NCBI RefSeq assembly: GCF_001949145.1
Contig: NW_019091537.1
Span: 386,647 to 450,646 of the forward strand
Direction: 5' to 3'
DNA length: 64,000 nucleotides
DNA from: Acanthaster planci
Lineage: Eukaryota > Echinodermata > Asteroidea > Valvatida > Acanthasteridae
Shown one piece after another: positions 9,501 through 20,885 of the stretch. Under the pieces are notes generated by a model that saw only the letters and a list, made by a program, of their open reading frames with translations, had not been told where the DNA came from and ran no database searches. Each line of letters begins with the position of its first letter. Position 1 is the stretch's first letter. Position numbers and translations under genes: made by a program.

Positions 9501-12500
9501 ACGGTGCACACCGACGCCAGGACGCTAGATGACGATACCTACAGACGGTTGTGCAACACGTTGGACAGACCACAGTTCAGTGACTTGAGGCATATGTTTT
9601 CAAAGACTCTGCTTGGGCAGAATGGTTGGGACTACGGCGTAATCACATGTATCGAGAAAAGAGCGGGAGTCGGAAGCCGTAGCCCTACCAGTCTTGTTTT
9701 GGATACTTTCTTCGCCGCGTCAAAGGGGAACGGCAAAACAAAGCTGAGTATCCTTAAAGAACTGAAGCAAGGTCTTCACAAAATGAACTCCACAGAACCA
9801 GACTTCAAATTGCTTGTCGATTCAATCGACAGGGCAATACTAGAGCTTCACCTGCAAATAAGCAAGCGAAGCAATGCGAGCAAAATTCCCTGTACTGTTG
9901 GCTCCAGAAAAGAGCCCTTTACTGGTCATGCAAGTCCACAGATATCATCATCCTCAGACAGAAGAGAAAGTCAAAGACCTGCGTCATCACCCCCACATCC
10001 ACCGTCTGCCAATGACCCTTCGTTGATTTCTAACCAAGATTTAACACTGGACAGGGGCGAATGCTTAGCATCATTCGATAGAATGTGGTCTAAAGCGAAG
10101 AGCATGGGCATCGATATTGTCGGGCGTGGGGTTCAAATCGGCAACTTTGCAGCCGCTGTTCTGGATACCAGGGGAGGATACTTGTCCGTTGACGCTTCAA
10201 ATGTCCACTTTTATGTCCCTCCTGGCGCCATAGCCGCTGACGAGTCTCCTCAGAGAGTGTATATTTTTGTGGAAGGGTGCATTAGCAGTGGCTGTGATTT
10301 TCTCACCCCGAGCGTGCACTGTGGTCCGTCGACTCTCCACTTCCGTAAAGATGTCATCCTTACTGTTCCACATTGTGCTTGCTACACGTTAGACTGCAAC
10401 CTAACTTTCGTTAAGGCTACCAAGGGAAAACAAACAAGGACCATCAAAGATGGTGAAGATGGGGTCGTGGTTGTAAAAAACAAGTCTGTAACACTGACCA
10501 TGGACCATTTCTGTCGATATGGAGCGTCTGGGTTCACCTCCGGAAGGTATATGCTAGTCTGCGTATTCCTCAACCAAACGAACGATAAAGAAGTGCGGAT
10601 TCGTGTCCGACTCCTCAACAACACCAAAACTAACCTTCAAGTAAGTCTATTCATTAACTAATTATAGTGGATTTTCAATTTAGCTGATTAACTATTCTGA
10701 TAACAGCTTAAATTAAACGTTGCTCTCACAGGAAGTCAAGGATGAAGAGAGGGAGTGTGGGTTTCTCATTGCAGACCCTGTCAAGGAACTCCGAGTACAA
10801 CGTTCAGGAAAGGGTGTTGTAGCGAAATTAAGTTCGACGACAGAGTCCTGGAAAATCACTTATCCCGAGTGCTGCAAACAGGTAGGCACCTGTTCGTATT
10901 GTCGCCACCGGTTCTGCAGAAGGCTAGGACCAAGAATTGCAAATGCAAACTTGACCAAATAATAAACAGTCAGAACTGTTCAGCTAAATCAAGTTTCCTT
11001 GACTTTTATATTTCATTTCTTGTTGCGACTGTACGCAGGAGATCGAATTCTGTCAATTATGGCGGGAATACAGTCCAGACAACGTCAGGTGCTTCCCGTC
11101 CAGGTTGTTTTATGCCAGTCGCCAGTCATCGGAGACAGCCCCCTTTGAGGCTCGAATGACCGTTTTCCAAGTTGATCGAGAGCAACAGACAGTGGAATTC
11201 GCTGTTCAAAGGTGTCCAACCGTCGACAATCATCCTGTAAGTGCGTGTCAAACAGTGTCATCTTTCCCGTGCAAGGAAATAAAGCTCGGGAATGAGGAAA
11301 AAACTCTCCCCAATATTTCTTATCAAGCGACCGGCCATGGTATTTCTATCAGCATTTTGTTTAAACAGAAAATTGAAGACGAGGTCAGGAATCAATACAA
11401 GAGTGTAGATGTCGCTTAGATTATCGGCATAGCTGTTGGAAAGACTGCTGAAATGTTGTAACCTATATTTAATATACAGCATATATAAAAGCACACTCAA
11501 TTTGATTTCAACTGGATTTTTATCATCATCCTAACTTGTAGACGACACGGCGTTTTTATGGCTTCTTAAGATTGTTCTCCCTTTTTGAGTGTTTATTGAA
11601 GACATTGTGGTTGCTGGGAATTCCGGAAAATTCTTCATTTGCTTTAATTCTTCAAATTCTTTAATTTTCTCACCAAAGACTCAATTTTACAAATTGAAAG
11701 AGTTTGCCCCCTTACATTTTCTCGCATTATGGCAATGCTGTTTCTCAAGCACCAAACCTTCATGAGTTCTTTTAGTCAATGTCTTGTGGTCATTTTAGCA
11801 AAGCGCATGATTAGTCTAATATGCTCAACGCACGTGGGCTGACACACATGGCCATGCATAAACTTCAAATCAATGTGACGTTAAACTTCATCTTTACACA
11901 AATGAATGCCTTTACACACAAACAGGATCTAAGAACAATAAGGCATTGGACAGCCTAGTTCTTGGGACCTGCCTCCAGCTGTTCGGCGAACCTAAAAAGT
12001 CCGTCTCATTTAAGGTTAATTTTAACGTGAGAGCTTTTTAGAGAATCACTCTAGGCCTAATTCATTGGATCGCACTCTGTTGTTTTGTTGCAGAACCCCT
12101 GTTTATCATCCAAAGACCTTGATCACCTCTTTTGGCGCATGCTTCAAGAAGAAAACGTTGCCCCAGTCCACAGCAGTATTCGACCGATTGATGAAGACAC
12201 TTTCACCAGACTCTGTGAACTACTGGATACACCGAGGCATGTCGACTGGCACCATCTCCCTGAATTCCTGTATGATAGGCGAGAAGATCGCGGAACAGCA
12301 TACGTCCACAGGATTGAAGCACGGGCCGGGCGCGAACGACGAAGTCCCACAGAACTCGTCCTGGACTTGTATTTTGCTGAATCTAAGGACAGAGGCAAGT
12401 ACAGAGTGCATACCTTGCTAGATTTGAAGCAAGCTCTAATTGGATTCAGCTCCAAAAGGCCAGATGTAGGCTTTGCTATCGCTGCCATTGATGTCCAGCT

Positions 12501-12642
12501 GGAGGATGGTGAACTCACTGAAAGCACAACAGTTCAAGAAAGCCGTGTTTCATTAATTAGGGAACATGCCAAAGTGCACAAAACACACTCTAGTGAAAGT
12601 GGCTTTCTAAGTGGCGTTGAAGACGAAGGCCAAGGGGTGTAA
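6595..12642 (+). CDS. Doubled ZU5-UPA-Death-ZU5-UPA-Death protein (UNC5-like, no ectodomain)
   Basis: Exons 6595-7998, 8400-8537, 8740-8952, 9444-10640, 10732-10881, 11039-11236 and 12094-12642 (TAA) all have GT-AG borders and phase 0 joins, giving 1282 residues. Residues 1-290 are low-complexity Ser/Thr-rich sequence with a basic Cys patch (RFFRSLCICIQRRR, about 188-201). The first ZU5 runs about 297-400 (GGFLSVDALDVH, PPGAIP, PQRVYIYVQG, DVILTLPHCA). UPA covers about 430-585 and the first Death domain about 606-700. A Ser/Pro linker follows, then the second ZU5 (about 811-915), UPA (about 945-1100) and Death (about 1120-1225), with tail SSESGFLSGVEDEG. The domain order matches UNC5CL and the UNC5 cytoplasmic region, which signal through Death-domain contacts. 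No signal peptide, Ig or TSP domains are visible. The duplication is unusual; two adjacent genes would be the alternative, but the shared exon argues against it. Confidence 0.8.
9444..10640 (+). CDS. Fusion exon: first Death domain plus second ZU5 in one exon
   Basis: A 399-codon exon of the doubled gene, acceptor TGATGCAG ending at 9443, donor GTAAGT at 10641. Residues about 20-115 are the Death domain (DDDTYRRLCNTLDRP, SPTSLVLDTFFAASKGNGK, ILKELKQGL). Residues about 125-205 are a Ser/Pro-rich linker. The rest is the family pre-ZU5 motif (SFDRMWSKAKSMGIDIVGR) and a full ZU5 domain. In the other genes here a Death exon ends in a stop and a ZU5 exon begins with a long disordered N-terminus. 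Neither a stop nor that N-terminus is present here, so the exon looks like a gene-fusion joint. Confidence 0.85.
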
Positions 12643-13135
12643 CTTTCGAAGAGAAGTTTTGATTATGTCGGGTCCAGTGAAAATTTTTCTTCCAATTTTT
12701 GACAAGTTGTAGTTCTGCTGTCTGTTTGTAAGCAGAAATTGTCATGACATTGGTTGATGAATTTACATTTTTTATGATTATTTTATGATCTCGCTCGACT
12801 GGCACTTATATTTTGATCGTTTTATTTTTGTAAAACAGGTTGATACTGTTGGAGCTCGATAATGCGCAAGACACATTCAATAACTTTTTAACAGGGTTAA
12901 AATATTAAGCGGAAACACACGGAGTGGAATTTGTAAAGCGAATGTCTCAGTGAACACATCGGGAGGAGTTAACAAAGGCAGTTTAGGCTACAAATAACTC
13001 TTGTCTGATTTGTGGTTTATGTAAAACATGAAATGCAGTTATGTGTGATAGGCCTACTCTACTTGTATTCCATTCCAGATTCATTGTGTTTTAGGTCAAC
13101 ACACGGTAGATATCTTCTACTTGATCGTTAAACAT

Positions 13136-13141
13136 AATAAA
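13136..13141 (+). other. Candidate polyadenylation signal of the doubled gene
   Basis: AATAAA about 495 bases after the stop at 12642, followed by a T-rich stretch (TTTCATTTTATTTCTTC). Confidence 0.45.
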
Positions 13142-13319
13142 ATGTATGCTTGTTTCATTTTATTTCTTCACTGCTTTCGCATTTCTGTACATAGCCCTTA
13201 AGAAGAGCGATTTTTGTTTGGTTTGTGAGACCGCCATGTCTTAGAAACAGCCAGGGTTGAAGTAAAGAGAGGTCACTATAAGAGGTATAAGTTCTCAAAT
13301 TGAAGTAAAATTTAGGTAG

Positions 13320-13705
13320 TGTAAATCTTAAATACAGGAAAAAGATAATCGATGACTCGCGGTGTCGTGTTGCTGGTAGCGACGTTTCGGCTGCTGGTGC
13401 TGCTAGCCATCACCCGGCAACTGAAATCTGGATGCTGGACCGCGTCCTCCCCGTGTCCCCCGCCGTGTATTGCGGACGTAGTACGGGTGACCTCAGCGGG
13501 CGTCGCACGCTCCACTCCATGGCGTTGAGGGGGCGTGCCCTCGGTGTTGCTCCGTTGCGCTCCGGTGGTTGTGTTGGCGGATGGTGGGGAGCCAGAACCC
13601 GGGGATGTCGATGCCGCTGTCCCTGTTGATGTTGTGTCCATTTAGGCAGATTTGGATGGCCTCCTTGATGCTGGTCTTGGTCCACGCACTGCACGTGTAA
13701 ATCTT
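13320..13705 (-). mobile_element. Penelope-like element 3' tail (decayed)
   Basis: Read on the minus strand, one frame gives TKTSIKEAIQI, then GHNINRDSGIDIPG, a pattern familiar from the C-terminal region after the GIY-YIG domain in Penelope-like retroelements. Downstream frames are Thr/Ser-rich, end in the direction of ETSLPATRH-type sequence, and are frameshifted. It is a short truncated copy without reverse transcriptase. Confidence 0.5.
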
Positions 13706-13800
13706 GGTAGTGTTATTTTGATAGGCAGTTGTTTAATTTTGAAGACAACTCATCCCACATTATTTTTAACTTGTTTCTGACCAGAACATTCTCTGACATT

Positions 13801-13943
13801 TCTGGCTCAAATCGCAAGTTTGAGCCAGATAAATGCAAACTGAATTTCTTGGCTGCGGCTTGAGAAAACACACGACTCTACGGTATAGTTGCTGCAGTCA
13901 CATCCAATAGAGTTGTGTGTGATTTCAAGCCGCATCAGCCAAG
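13801..13943. repeat. Two nested-scale hairpins
   Basis: 13801-13829 is a perfect short stem, TCTGGCTCAAA with TTTGAGCCAGA. 13848-13943 is an imperfect inverted repeat pairing CTTGGCTGCGGCTTGAGA with TTTCAAGCCGCATCAGCCAAG around about 40 bases. They may be transposon ends; no product is predicted. Confidence 0.6.
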
Positions 13944-14901
13944 TAATAACTTCGGACACTTAATTATACTGCAAATTGTAACGTAATAATGGTGGCGACT
14001 TTACCATTGCTTCGCTCCTAAGAAGCAATAGGGCAACGAAACACAATCTCAAAGGTGTAGGTGATTGACATTTTGGCCACGGTTGGCCAAACGCCAATCT
14101 AAATGCATTATTGTACGGTGTGGTTATTTTTTTATACGTAAGTACATGTATGTATTTAAATTGCCACTTGTATTTACTGGGTTCAGCGCTCATAGTGAAA
14201 CACAGCCAGGGGCAGTACAAAGTGGCAGAATGAAACGGACTAGATAAATGCTATAGTCGAGACCATCATAACACCAGGCACAAGACCAGACATATTAACC
14301 ACAGGACCATGTATAAAACCAATACAACACCAGGAACAAAAAGACCAGGCACAAGACGAGACAAAAAACCATTCGCAAGAACCGTCATGAGACCAGACAA
14401 AGGTAACCAAGTGAATGGTAAACAAAGGAATGCTTTTGTTACAGTTCATTTGAATAGTTGTGACTTTAATTCTCTCTGTGTGTCTTGTGTTGGTCTTGTG
14501 ATGGCCTTGTTGGCCTGGATAACTTTCAAGAAAAAGATTGGGACGATGAAAGCAACCTGGCACTGGCTTCGGTGACTAGCAAGAATGCAAAGTGGGGTGG
14601 AAAAATGAAAAAAAAAACCCAAAACAAAAACAAAATAATGAATAGTGTGTGACTGGCATTTCCAAAATCATTGTCATTTCATCCACACCGGACGACTATT
14701 CAGTTTTGAAGAGGGCAAATAACATTAATACTGGCTAGGAACAAGAATCTTCGGATATTTTGTCTTGAAATGAAGGCTTTTTAATTCACTGAATATAACG
14801 ATCAGCAGGAAATAGAGTAGTTTATGAACTGAGAAACAGAGTACCGTGTAACTGTTCTCCTTTTCGGCACGGAAGGAAAAGAAGGCTGTTAATACCGAGC
14901 G
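13944..14901. other. Intergenic, no gene seen
   Basis: Short frames only. Between about 14270 and 14400 the motif GACCAGGCACAAGAC recurs imperfectly. A roughly complementary CTTGTGTTGGTCTTGTG lies near 14485, suggesting an old foldback element. Confidence 0.4.
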
Positions 14902-17660
14902 TTGCTTAGAGAAAGAAATATCTGTTTTTTTCTGTCTAAGTTGTACAGGGTGATGTGGGTGCTACGGAGGCTCTCTCCCGACAAGCAAATGCAGTGTGTT
15001 GGGCTCCGCAAATCTAAAATGGAGGGTGCGCTTGTTAGGTCGAAGACTCGTTGGATGGAGAGAGGGGAGAAACCTTCCTTAATTTGGAAAAGCGTAATCT
15101 TGTTAACAAATCAATCACCTTTACTGTTAACAACGATAATTCTAGACTGACACAGAGTGAGGACATTCTTTTAGAAACTAGTGAATTTTATAGCGCCTTG
15201 TATTCTTACAGGAAAGTAGACAGAGTTAATTTACACTCCACTTTGAGCAAGGTAGCACTCCTGTTCTCTCCGATACTATGTGTGACCAAATGTAAGGTCC
15301 GTTGACCCACGAAGAGCTCGTACGAGCCCTTAAGAGAAGTAAAAACGAAAAATCTCTGGGTTTTAGTTTCGAATTTTACATGTTTTTGTTAATGATCTGT
15401 CATGGTTCCTCCTCCGATTACTGAATTTTGCCTACACTGTAGGTCAATTGTCAGTCACTCAAAAGAATGGTATTATTACTCTTTTGCCAAAGGGTGATAA
15501 ACCCCGTCAGTTTCTTAAGAACTGGCGCCATATCACGCTTCTCAATACTGCTTATAAACTAGCGTCTGGTTATATTGCTCAGAGGATTAAAACTTGTCTT
15601 CCACAAATTATCCACGATCGTCAGAAAGGTTTCATGGCCGGCCGTTACATTGAGGAAAATATCTAGACCATGTACGACTTGTTTTGTGTCGCCAAAGTAC
15701 AAATATTCCAGGGTTACTTCTTTCGGTAGACTTTGAAAAAGATTTTGATTCAGCTTCTCACGACTTTTTACTTTAATGTTCTCGACAACTTTAATTTCGG
15801 TACCTCCATTAAAAAATGGATTCACGTGTTTTATGACCATCGACCTCCTCTGTTTAGTTAATGGTTTAGTCTCAGAATCTTTTGATATAAGGAGAGGTTG
15901 TAGACAAGGCTGTGGTTGGAGCCTATATTTATTTCTTTTATGCGCCGAAGTACTCTCTCTGATGTTATGTAATGATCAAAATGTGAAAGGTATTGAGGCG
16001 GATGGTTCTGAATTCTTGGTATGTCAGTATGCTAAGGATACAATTCTGTTTCTCGATGGAACTGAAAGATCTATGTACGGTGCTTTCAATGTTCTTGACC
16101 ATTTTGCAAATATTTCTGGATTGAGAGTCAATGTAGATAAAACTAATGCTGTTTGGTTTGGATCAATGAAAAATTCCAGTGTAAAAGTATGTAGACCTAG
16201 GGAACTCATGGTTAAATGGATCAATGCCCAGGATACTTTTAAAGTACCCGGCATTTATTTTTCAACAGATCTGTGTTCAATAGCCTCGCCTAATTATAAC
16301 AGAGTGTTGTTATCGCTGAGGAAAAACATTGCTCAGTGGTGGAAACGGAATTTGACGGTTGCTGGCCGAGTGACTGTAGTTAAATCTCGTCTGATGTCGA
16401 AACTTACGTACTGTGTATTGACCATCCCTGACCCTCCAAAGTATATTGTGGATGATCTGAACAACATGTTTTTCTATTTTATTTGGAAGGGAAAAGGTCG
16501 TGTTACTAGAAACCAGATGGTTCAAGACTACATAGTGCATGGGTGGCTTGAAGATGATAGATACTAGAGCTTATATCGATGCTCAAAATTACTTGGCTCC
16601 GTAGGCTTTTAGTTTCAGAAGGCTCTGCCTGGTCACTTTTGGCCCATGTTATACTTGGTACCTATAGTTCGACGGTTCTCGAAGGGGGTTCTTTTCTTTG
16701 GTTCACTGCCGATAACCGTTTATATGTACATAATCAATTTTGGGCCGATGTATTGAACTCCTGGTAAAAATTTACCTCTTGTCATAAACCTGTGTCCCAC
16801 AAAGACGTCTTAAAAAGTAGTCTTTGGTTCAACAATCTTGTTAAAGTTGGTAACAAATGTATTTATTACAGACACAGGGCGTCGGCCGGTATTCTTTATG
16901 TTAGTGATCTTCTAGAAGACAATGGAAGGTTTCTACCACTTAATTCTTTGAAAGACAAATTTAACGTTCGTACAAACTTTATTGAATACGGTGCTGTTGT
17001 TAAAGCTGTTAAGTGTACCTTCCAACATATATTTGAAACGGAGAACATGAATGTGAACCGCCCCTTCATTCCTTTTAATTTTGAAGTTCTTTTACGGGAG
17101 AAGAGAGGTTCTAAGAGATTTTCCCAGACTTTTATTACTTCAAAGAAAGTAGTAAGGAAATACGTAGAACAGTGGAATAACAAGCTACATATTGACGACG
17201 ATTTAAGTAAATGGTCCTTAATTTTCAAGGTTCCTTTCTCATGCACAACTGACACAAAATTAAGATGGTTTCAGTTTCGTCTAATCCATAGAATACTGGG
17301 TAAAAATTCATTTCTTTTCAAAAGTAACAAGGCTGATTCCAACACTTGTCCTTTTTGTAAAACTGAGGAAGAATGCCTAGTTCATCTTTTCTGTAGCTGT
17401 ACTTATTCAGGAAACTTCTGGTCCTCTCTAGTTTCGTGGATTAAGGAGAAAACATGTATAAGTTTGTACTTGGACAATCAGGCTATGCTATTTGGTAATA
17501 TTAATGTTACTTTAGAATGTCTTAATTTAATACTTCTATGTGCTAGATTCCATATCTATAAAGCGAAGATGAACAATAGACTCCCCTCTATCTTAGTTTT
17601 TACAGGAAGGTTAAGCTGTACTATCTCTGTGAAAGCATTTATCTACTGTAAACAGTGATA
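14902..17660 (+). mobile_element. Tx1/L1-like LINE ORF2 fragment, decayed
   Basis: Several overlapping frames together give a Tx1-type ORF2. The linker RSKTRWMERGEK lies near 15030-15070. Reverse transcriptase runs 15448-16560: KNGIITLLPKGDKP, KNWRHITLLNTAYK, QKGFMAGRYIEENI, then RRGCRQGC and CQYAKDTILFLDG. The C-terminal region (16792-17658) contains a Cys-His finger, CPFCKTEEECLVHLFCSC. The catalytic YADD-type motif reads YAKD and the GCRQGDP motif reads GCRQGCG. Stops or frameshifts occur near 15300-15440, 15660, 15780 and 16565-16790. The endonuclease end is absent, so the copy is 5'-truncated and inactive. Confidence 0.85.
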
Positions 17661-17842
17661 ATCGAAGATTTAGTTCAAAGTGGGACTTATATTGGGCTTT
17701 TTCAGGAGTGAGGTTACCGCGACACTCATTTTGGTGATTACTTTTCCATATCTAGTTTTAATAATGTTCAGAAAAATCTAATGTATCTTATGTTATGTGA
17801 ATGTGAACTAAAGAAAGGGAAATGCATGAGTTACCCGGAAAA

Positions 17843-18350
17843 ATTTCACTGCATAAATCACTTACCTTTGCGAATCGGCTTCTTAATAACAAAGTCTGTA
17901 AACTAAAGAGATTAATGGGTGAAAAATGAACGAATAAATATGAAAATTTTCATCCAAAGACTATTGAATGACTTGTCGAACAGGGAAGTGGAACTCATTT
18001 ACGTATTTAGTCGAACTACAGTCAAACAAACATCATGACAGTTTGTGGTACCAACTCTCCCGCTGGTACAAAGAGACTTGAAATCACCTAACGTTGATGT
18101 ACCTGCAGGGGGCCGGGTATATTAATGGAATGCTCACCTTGAGCCCACCCCAAGCAACGTAGGAATTGAATTCTTTCTTTTTCCAAATATTTATATTTCA
18201 TAGTACTGAATTCATATTTCGCAACAACTTTGATAAGATGAAGTAATCTGGGTGATGCCCCTTGATAAGATGAAGTAATCTGGGTGATGCCCCTTATTTT
18301 TTTAGAAGTGGTATTCCTTTTATAGCTGAAATCAGTGAGCTAAATGCAGA
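17843..18350 (+). repeat. Dispersed about 500-bp repeat, copy 1
   Basis: Shares long blocks with 35574-36080: TTTCACTGCATAAATCACTT, GCGAATCGGCTTCTT, TATTGAATGACTTGTCGAA and GTGGAACTCATTTACGTATT. They are broken by indels. No coding content. It lies just 3' of the LINE but is not obviously its tail. Confidence 0.8.
18231..18294 (+). repeat. 32-bp perfect tandem duplication
   Basis: Two exact 32-base units, starting TGATAAGATGAAGTAATCTG and ending GGTGATGCCCCT, within the dispersed repeat. The copy near 35970 has only one such unit, so the duplication occurred after insertion. Confidence 0.9.
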
Positions 18351-20107
18351 CGGAACCACTTTCAAAAGAAAATAATTTTGGGGGAGAACTTGAACCCGTA
18401 AACAACGAAGTTTGATTCTTCGTCATGCATAGAAAGGCATTGTCTCCATTAAACATTCATCATTTTGTGCTCAGATACTTCCGTGTTGCAACACATCAAA
18501 CAATTTCATTTTTCTGACTTGTTTGAATAACATACGTTCACGTTTCACGTACTGGGGTGACATCTCTCCAAAAACACGCCATTGTCAAGGTACTGAATGG
18601 ACTAGCTGGCTCGTTCGACGTGTGCTGTACGCCATAATTCGCCATTTCCTTGTTTTGAAATTTCGAAACAATTTTAAAACAGCCTTTTCCAGCGCACTCT
18701 GGACTTAGATAGCAGCGAGGAAACCCCTCTTTAGGTAAGTTGACCTTACCTTTAACTTCACCGGACCAAATATTTATGGAATTTCTTAATTTTGGCTATA
18801 GAAACTGTGCAGAAACCCTTGTTAACGATTGATTGTGATCACTGCACTGAGGGTTTCCAGACGAGCGGACGGCCGTAGCGACGCTGACAATGGCTACCGC
18901 TCTGCATCGCTTTGTAATGCTACGGTAGGTTCATGCGTGTATCCACATGTGGAAGCATTCCTTGGGGAAGGAACCTTTTCAAGTTGAAAGATTCGCCATG
19001 TATGGAAAGCAAGTGCACCATTGGATTTGAATTCGCATATTCATTGCTTTTGTTTACAAATAAAGTTAAAAACTAGGATTTCAGCTGTCTGCTGTTTTGA
19101 AAAGATTTTGTTGAACTGACAAGACAGCAAAATACAAAATATTTTGTATATTTGATTGCCATTCGTAGGTAGTCAATTACGCCATTCAACTGTATAACAG
19201 ACCTTATTTCCTTTATGTTAAATATTTTATGTAATAGATTATTAACTTTAGACAATTTAATACATCTTCCTGGTTTCACTATTTACTTTACTGTTTGTTT
19301 TGTTCGTGCGTCTGAAAATGTATGAGCTGATACGAACATCTCTTTCCGCTAATTCTTAGTTTGTGCTGGGCAACACCAAAAGGGTGAAATAGCATGGTGT
19401 TAAGAAACACTTTTAGGCCCTGGTTTTCGCGACATATTGCTGCTGCAAACCTGCCAGAAATCCGAGTTAAAACTCTTGAAGGTTTGTTAACAAGTGCAAT
19501 CACGTGTGACCGTGTTTGGTTGAGGCAAACTTTCCTGCACTCTTTGACCTTTTCTAAAGAAATGGTGCTAGTGCATAACTTATGAATATGAATTGAGGTT
19601 AAGGGATAAAACTTTCCGCACAGTTGGATCCCTTGTGTGAGTGACAATGAATATGGGATATGTTGAGGGTAAAACTTTCAGCGCAGTTTGATCTTTTGTA
19701 AGAAAAAGATTGCGCATTGCAACGTATGGAAATAATTATAAGATGGTCATTTTGACCGAAGAGGTCTAGCGATTACCGACCCTGTAGTACAATAATTAAT
19801 GGATGTTGAGTAGATAATCCATGTACAATGGACGAGAGAGGGCTGGTACGTGCAAACACGCTAACCATTAACTTTCTTAATACATGTATTTCAATTGAGT
19901 GTGTTTTCCAACTAATAAAACGGTACAACGTAGCCGGATTACTGCATGCCTGTAGAGTGATTACCATAGGTATTTCATATTTTACATCAGAGTCATATTT
20001 TAATTACAGGAGTCTTTTGGAACCATTAATATTTATCATTACTATCTCCCTTGTTAATTTCCTCCTCTTTATTTTGCTGCAACAGTGTCAGACTTTAAAC
20101 ATGGGAT
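18351..20107. other. Intergenic, nothing recognised
   Basis: A+T-rich. Reading frames are short and lack domain features on both strands. No repeat with a partner elsewhere in the window was noticed. Confidence 0.5.
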
Positions 20108-20486
20108 TTAGGCATGACTCAAGGCTTTATTTGCTTCCATGCCTTTATTATGTTTTTCTTCGAAATCGTCCACAATGTCATGATGAGTTTCATTTTCCTT
20201 CAGATGTAGGTAACCTAACAGAAACTCCTTGTGATTGTCGAATGAAGACTTGCTTAACTGCTCCGAGGGTCTTCCTGTTTGCCTTTTGCCGTGCTTGATA
20301 TTCATCCATACCCTCGTCGGCATGCTTGTCATATTTTTCACTCCACCTCCACATTTCTCTGTTGAATTCTTTGGCCTCTACCAGCCAATCCTGGTAGGCG
20401 ACACTGTATTCCAATTCTAAACAAGACACATCTTTACCTGAGGTTTTGCGACCTCCTGACCGATTCCAAATCATCGTCAACTTCAT
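20108..20486 (-). pseudogene. Possible coding remnant of unknown family
   Basis: Two overlapping minus-strand frames look more protein-like than their surroundings. They are 20486-20190 (acidic/basic helical, with WLVEAKEFNREMWRWSEKY) and 20341-20108 (KEFLLGYLHLKENETHHDI). They read as a frameshifted helical protein. I do not recognise the family. It could be a transposon-derived fragment or chance. Confidence 0.25.
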
Positions 20487-20885
20487 TCATGTCTGGTTCC
20501 TCTTCAGTGTGGATATTTCTCTGTACCTCCGTAGATTAGATTTCCGTTCAATTTTGTCACACTGGTGACAAGTTTATGGTTTGTACATAAACCTGGCAAT
20601 CATGTTGAATCTTTGAACATTTTGAAGGTTTATCTTTGAAAGAAAATGACTGAAACAGGACTGAGTGATAAAAGGAACCCAAAAAAGTGCAACGCTCATC
20701 AGCAATTTGCCAGAACGTCAGGTACACATGCGCAGATCATACACAGTCCATACCCCCCAGATGCAACCGCGTCGAAAAGCTACTAAAGCCTGCAACAGCA
20801 ACTGGAACGGAAACAGTATCTGACCACAGTTCAACAATTGCTCAACCCCAAAACAACAGACTAAAGTAACTATCAAGGACGGCAT

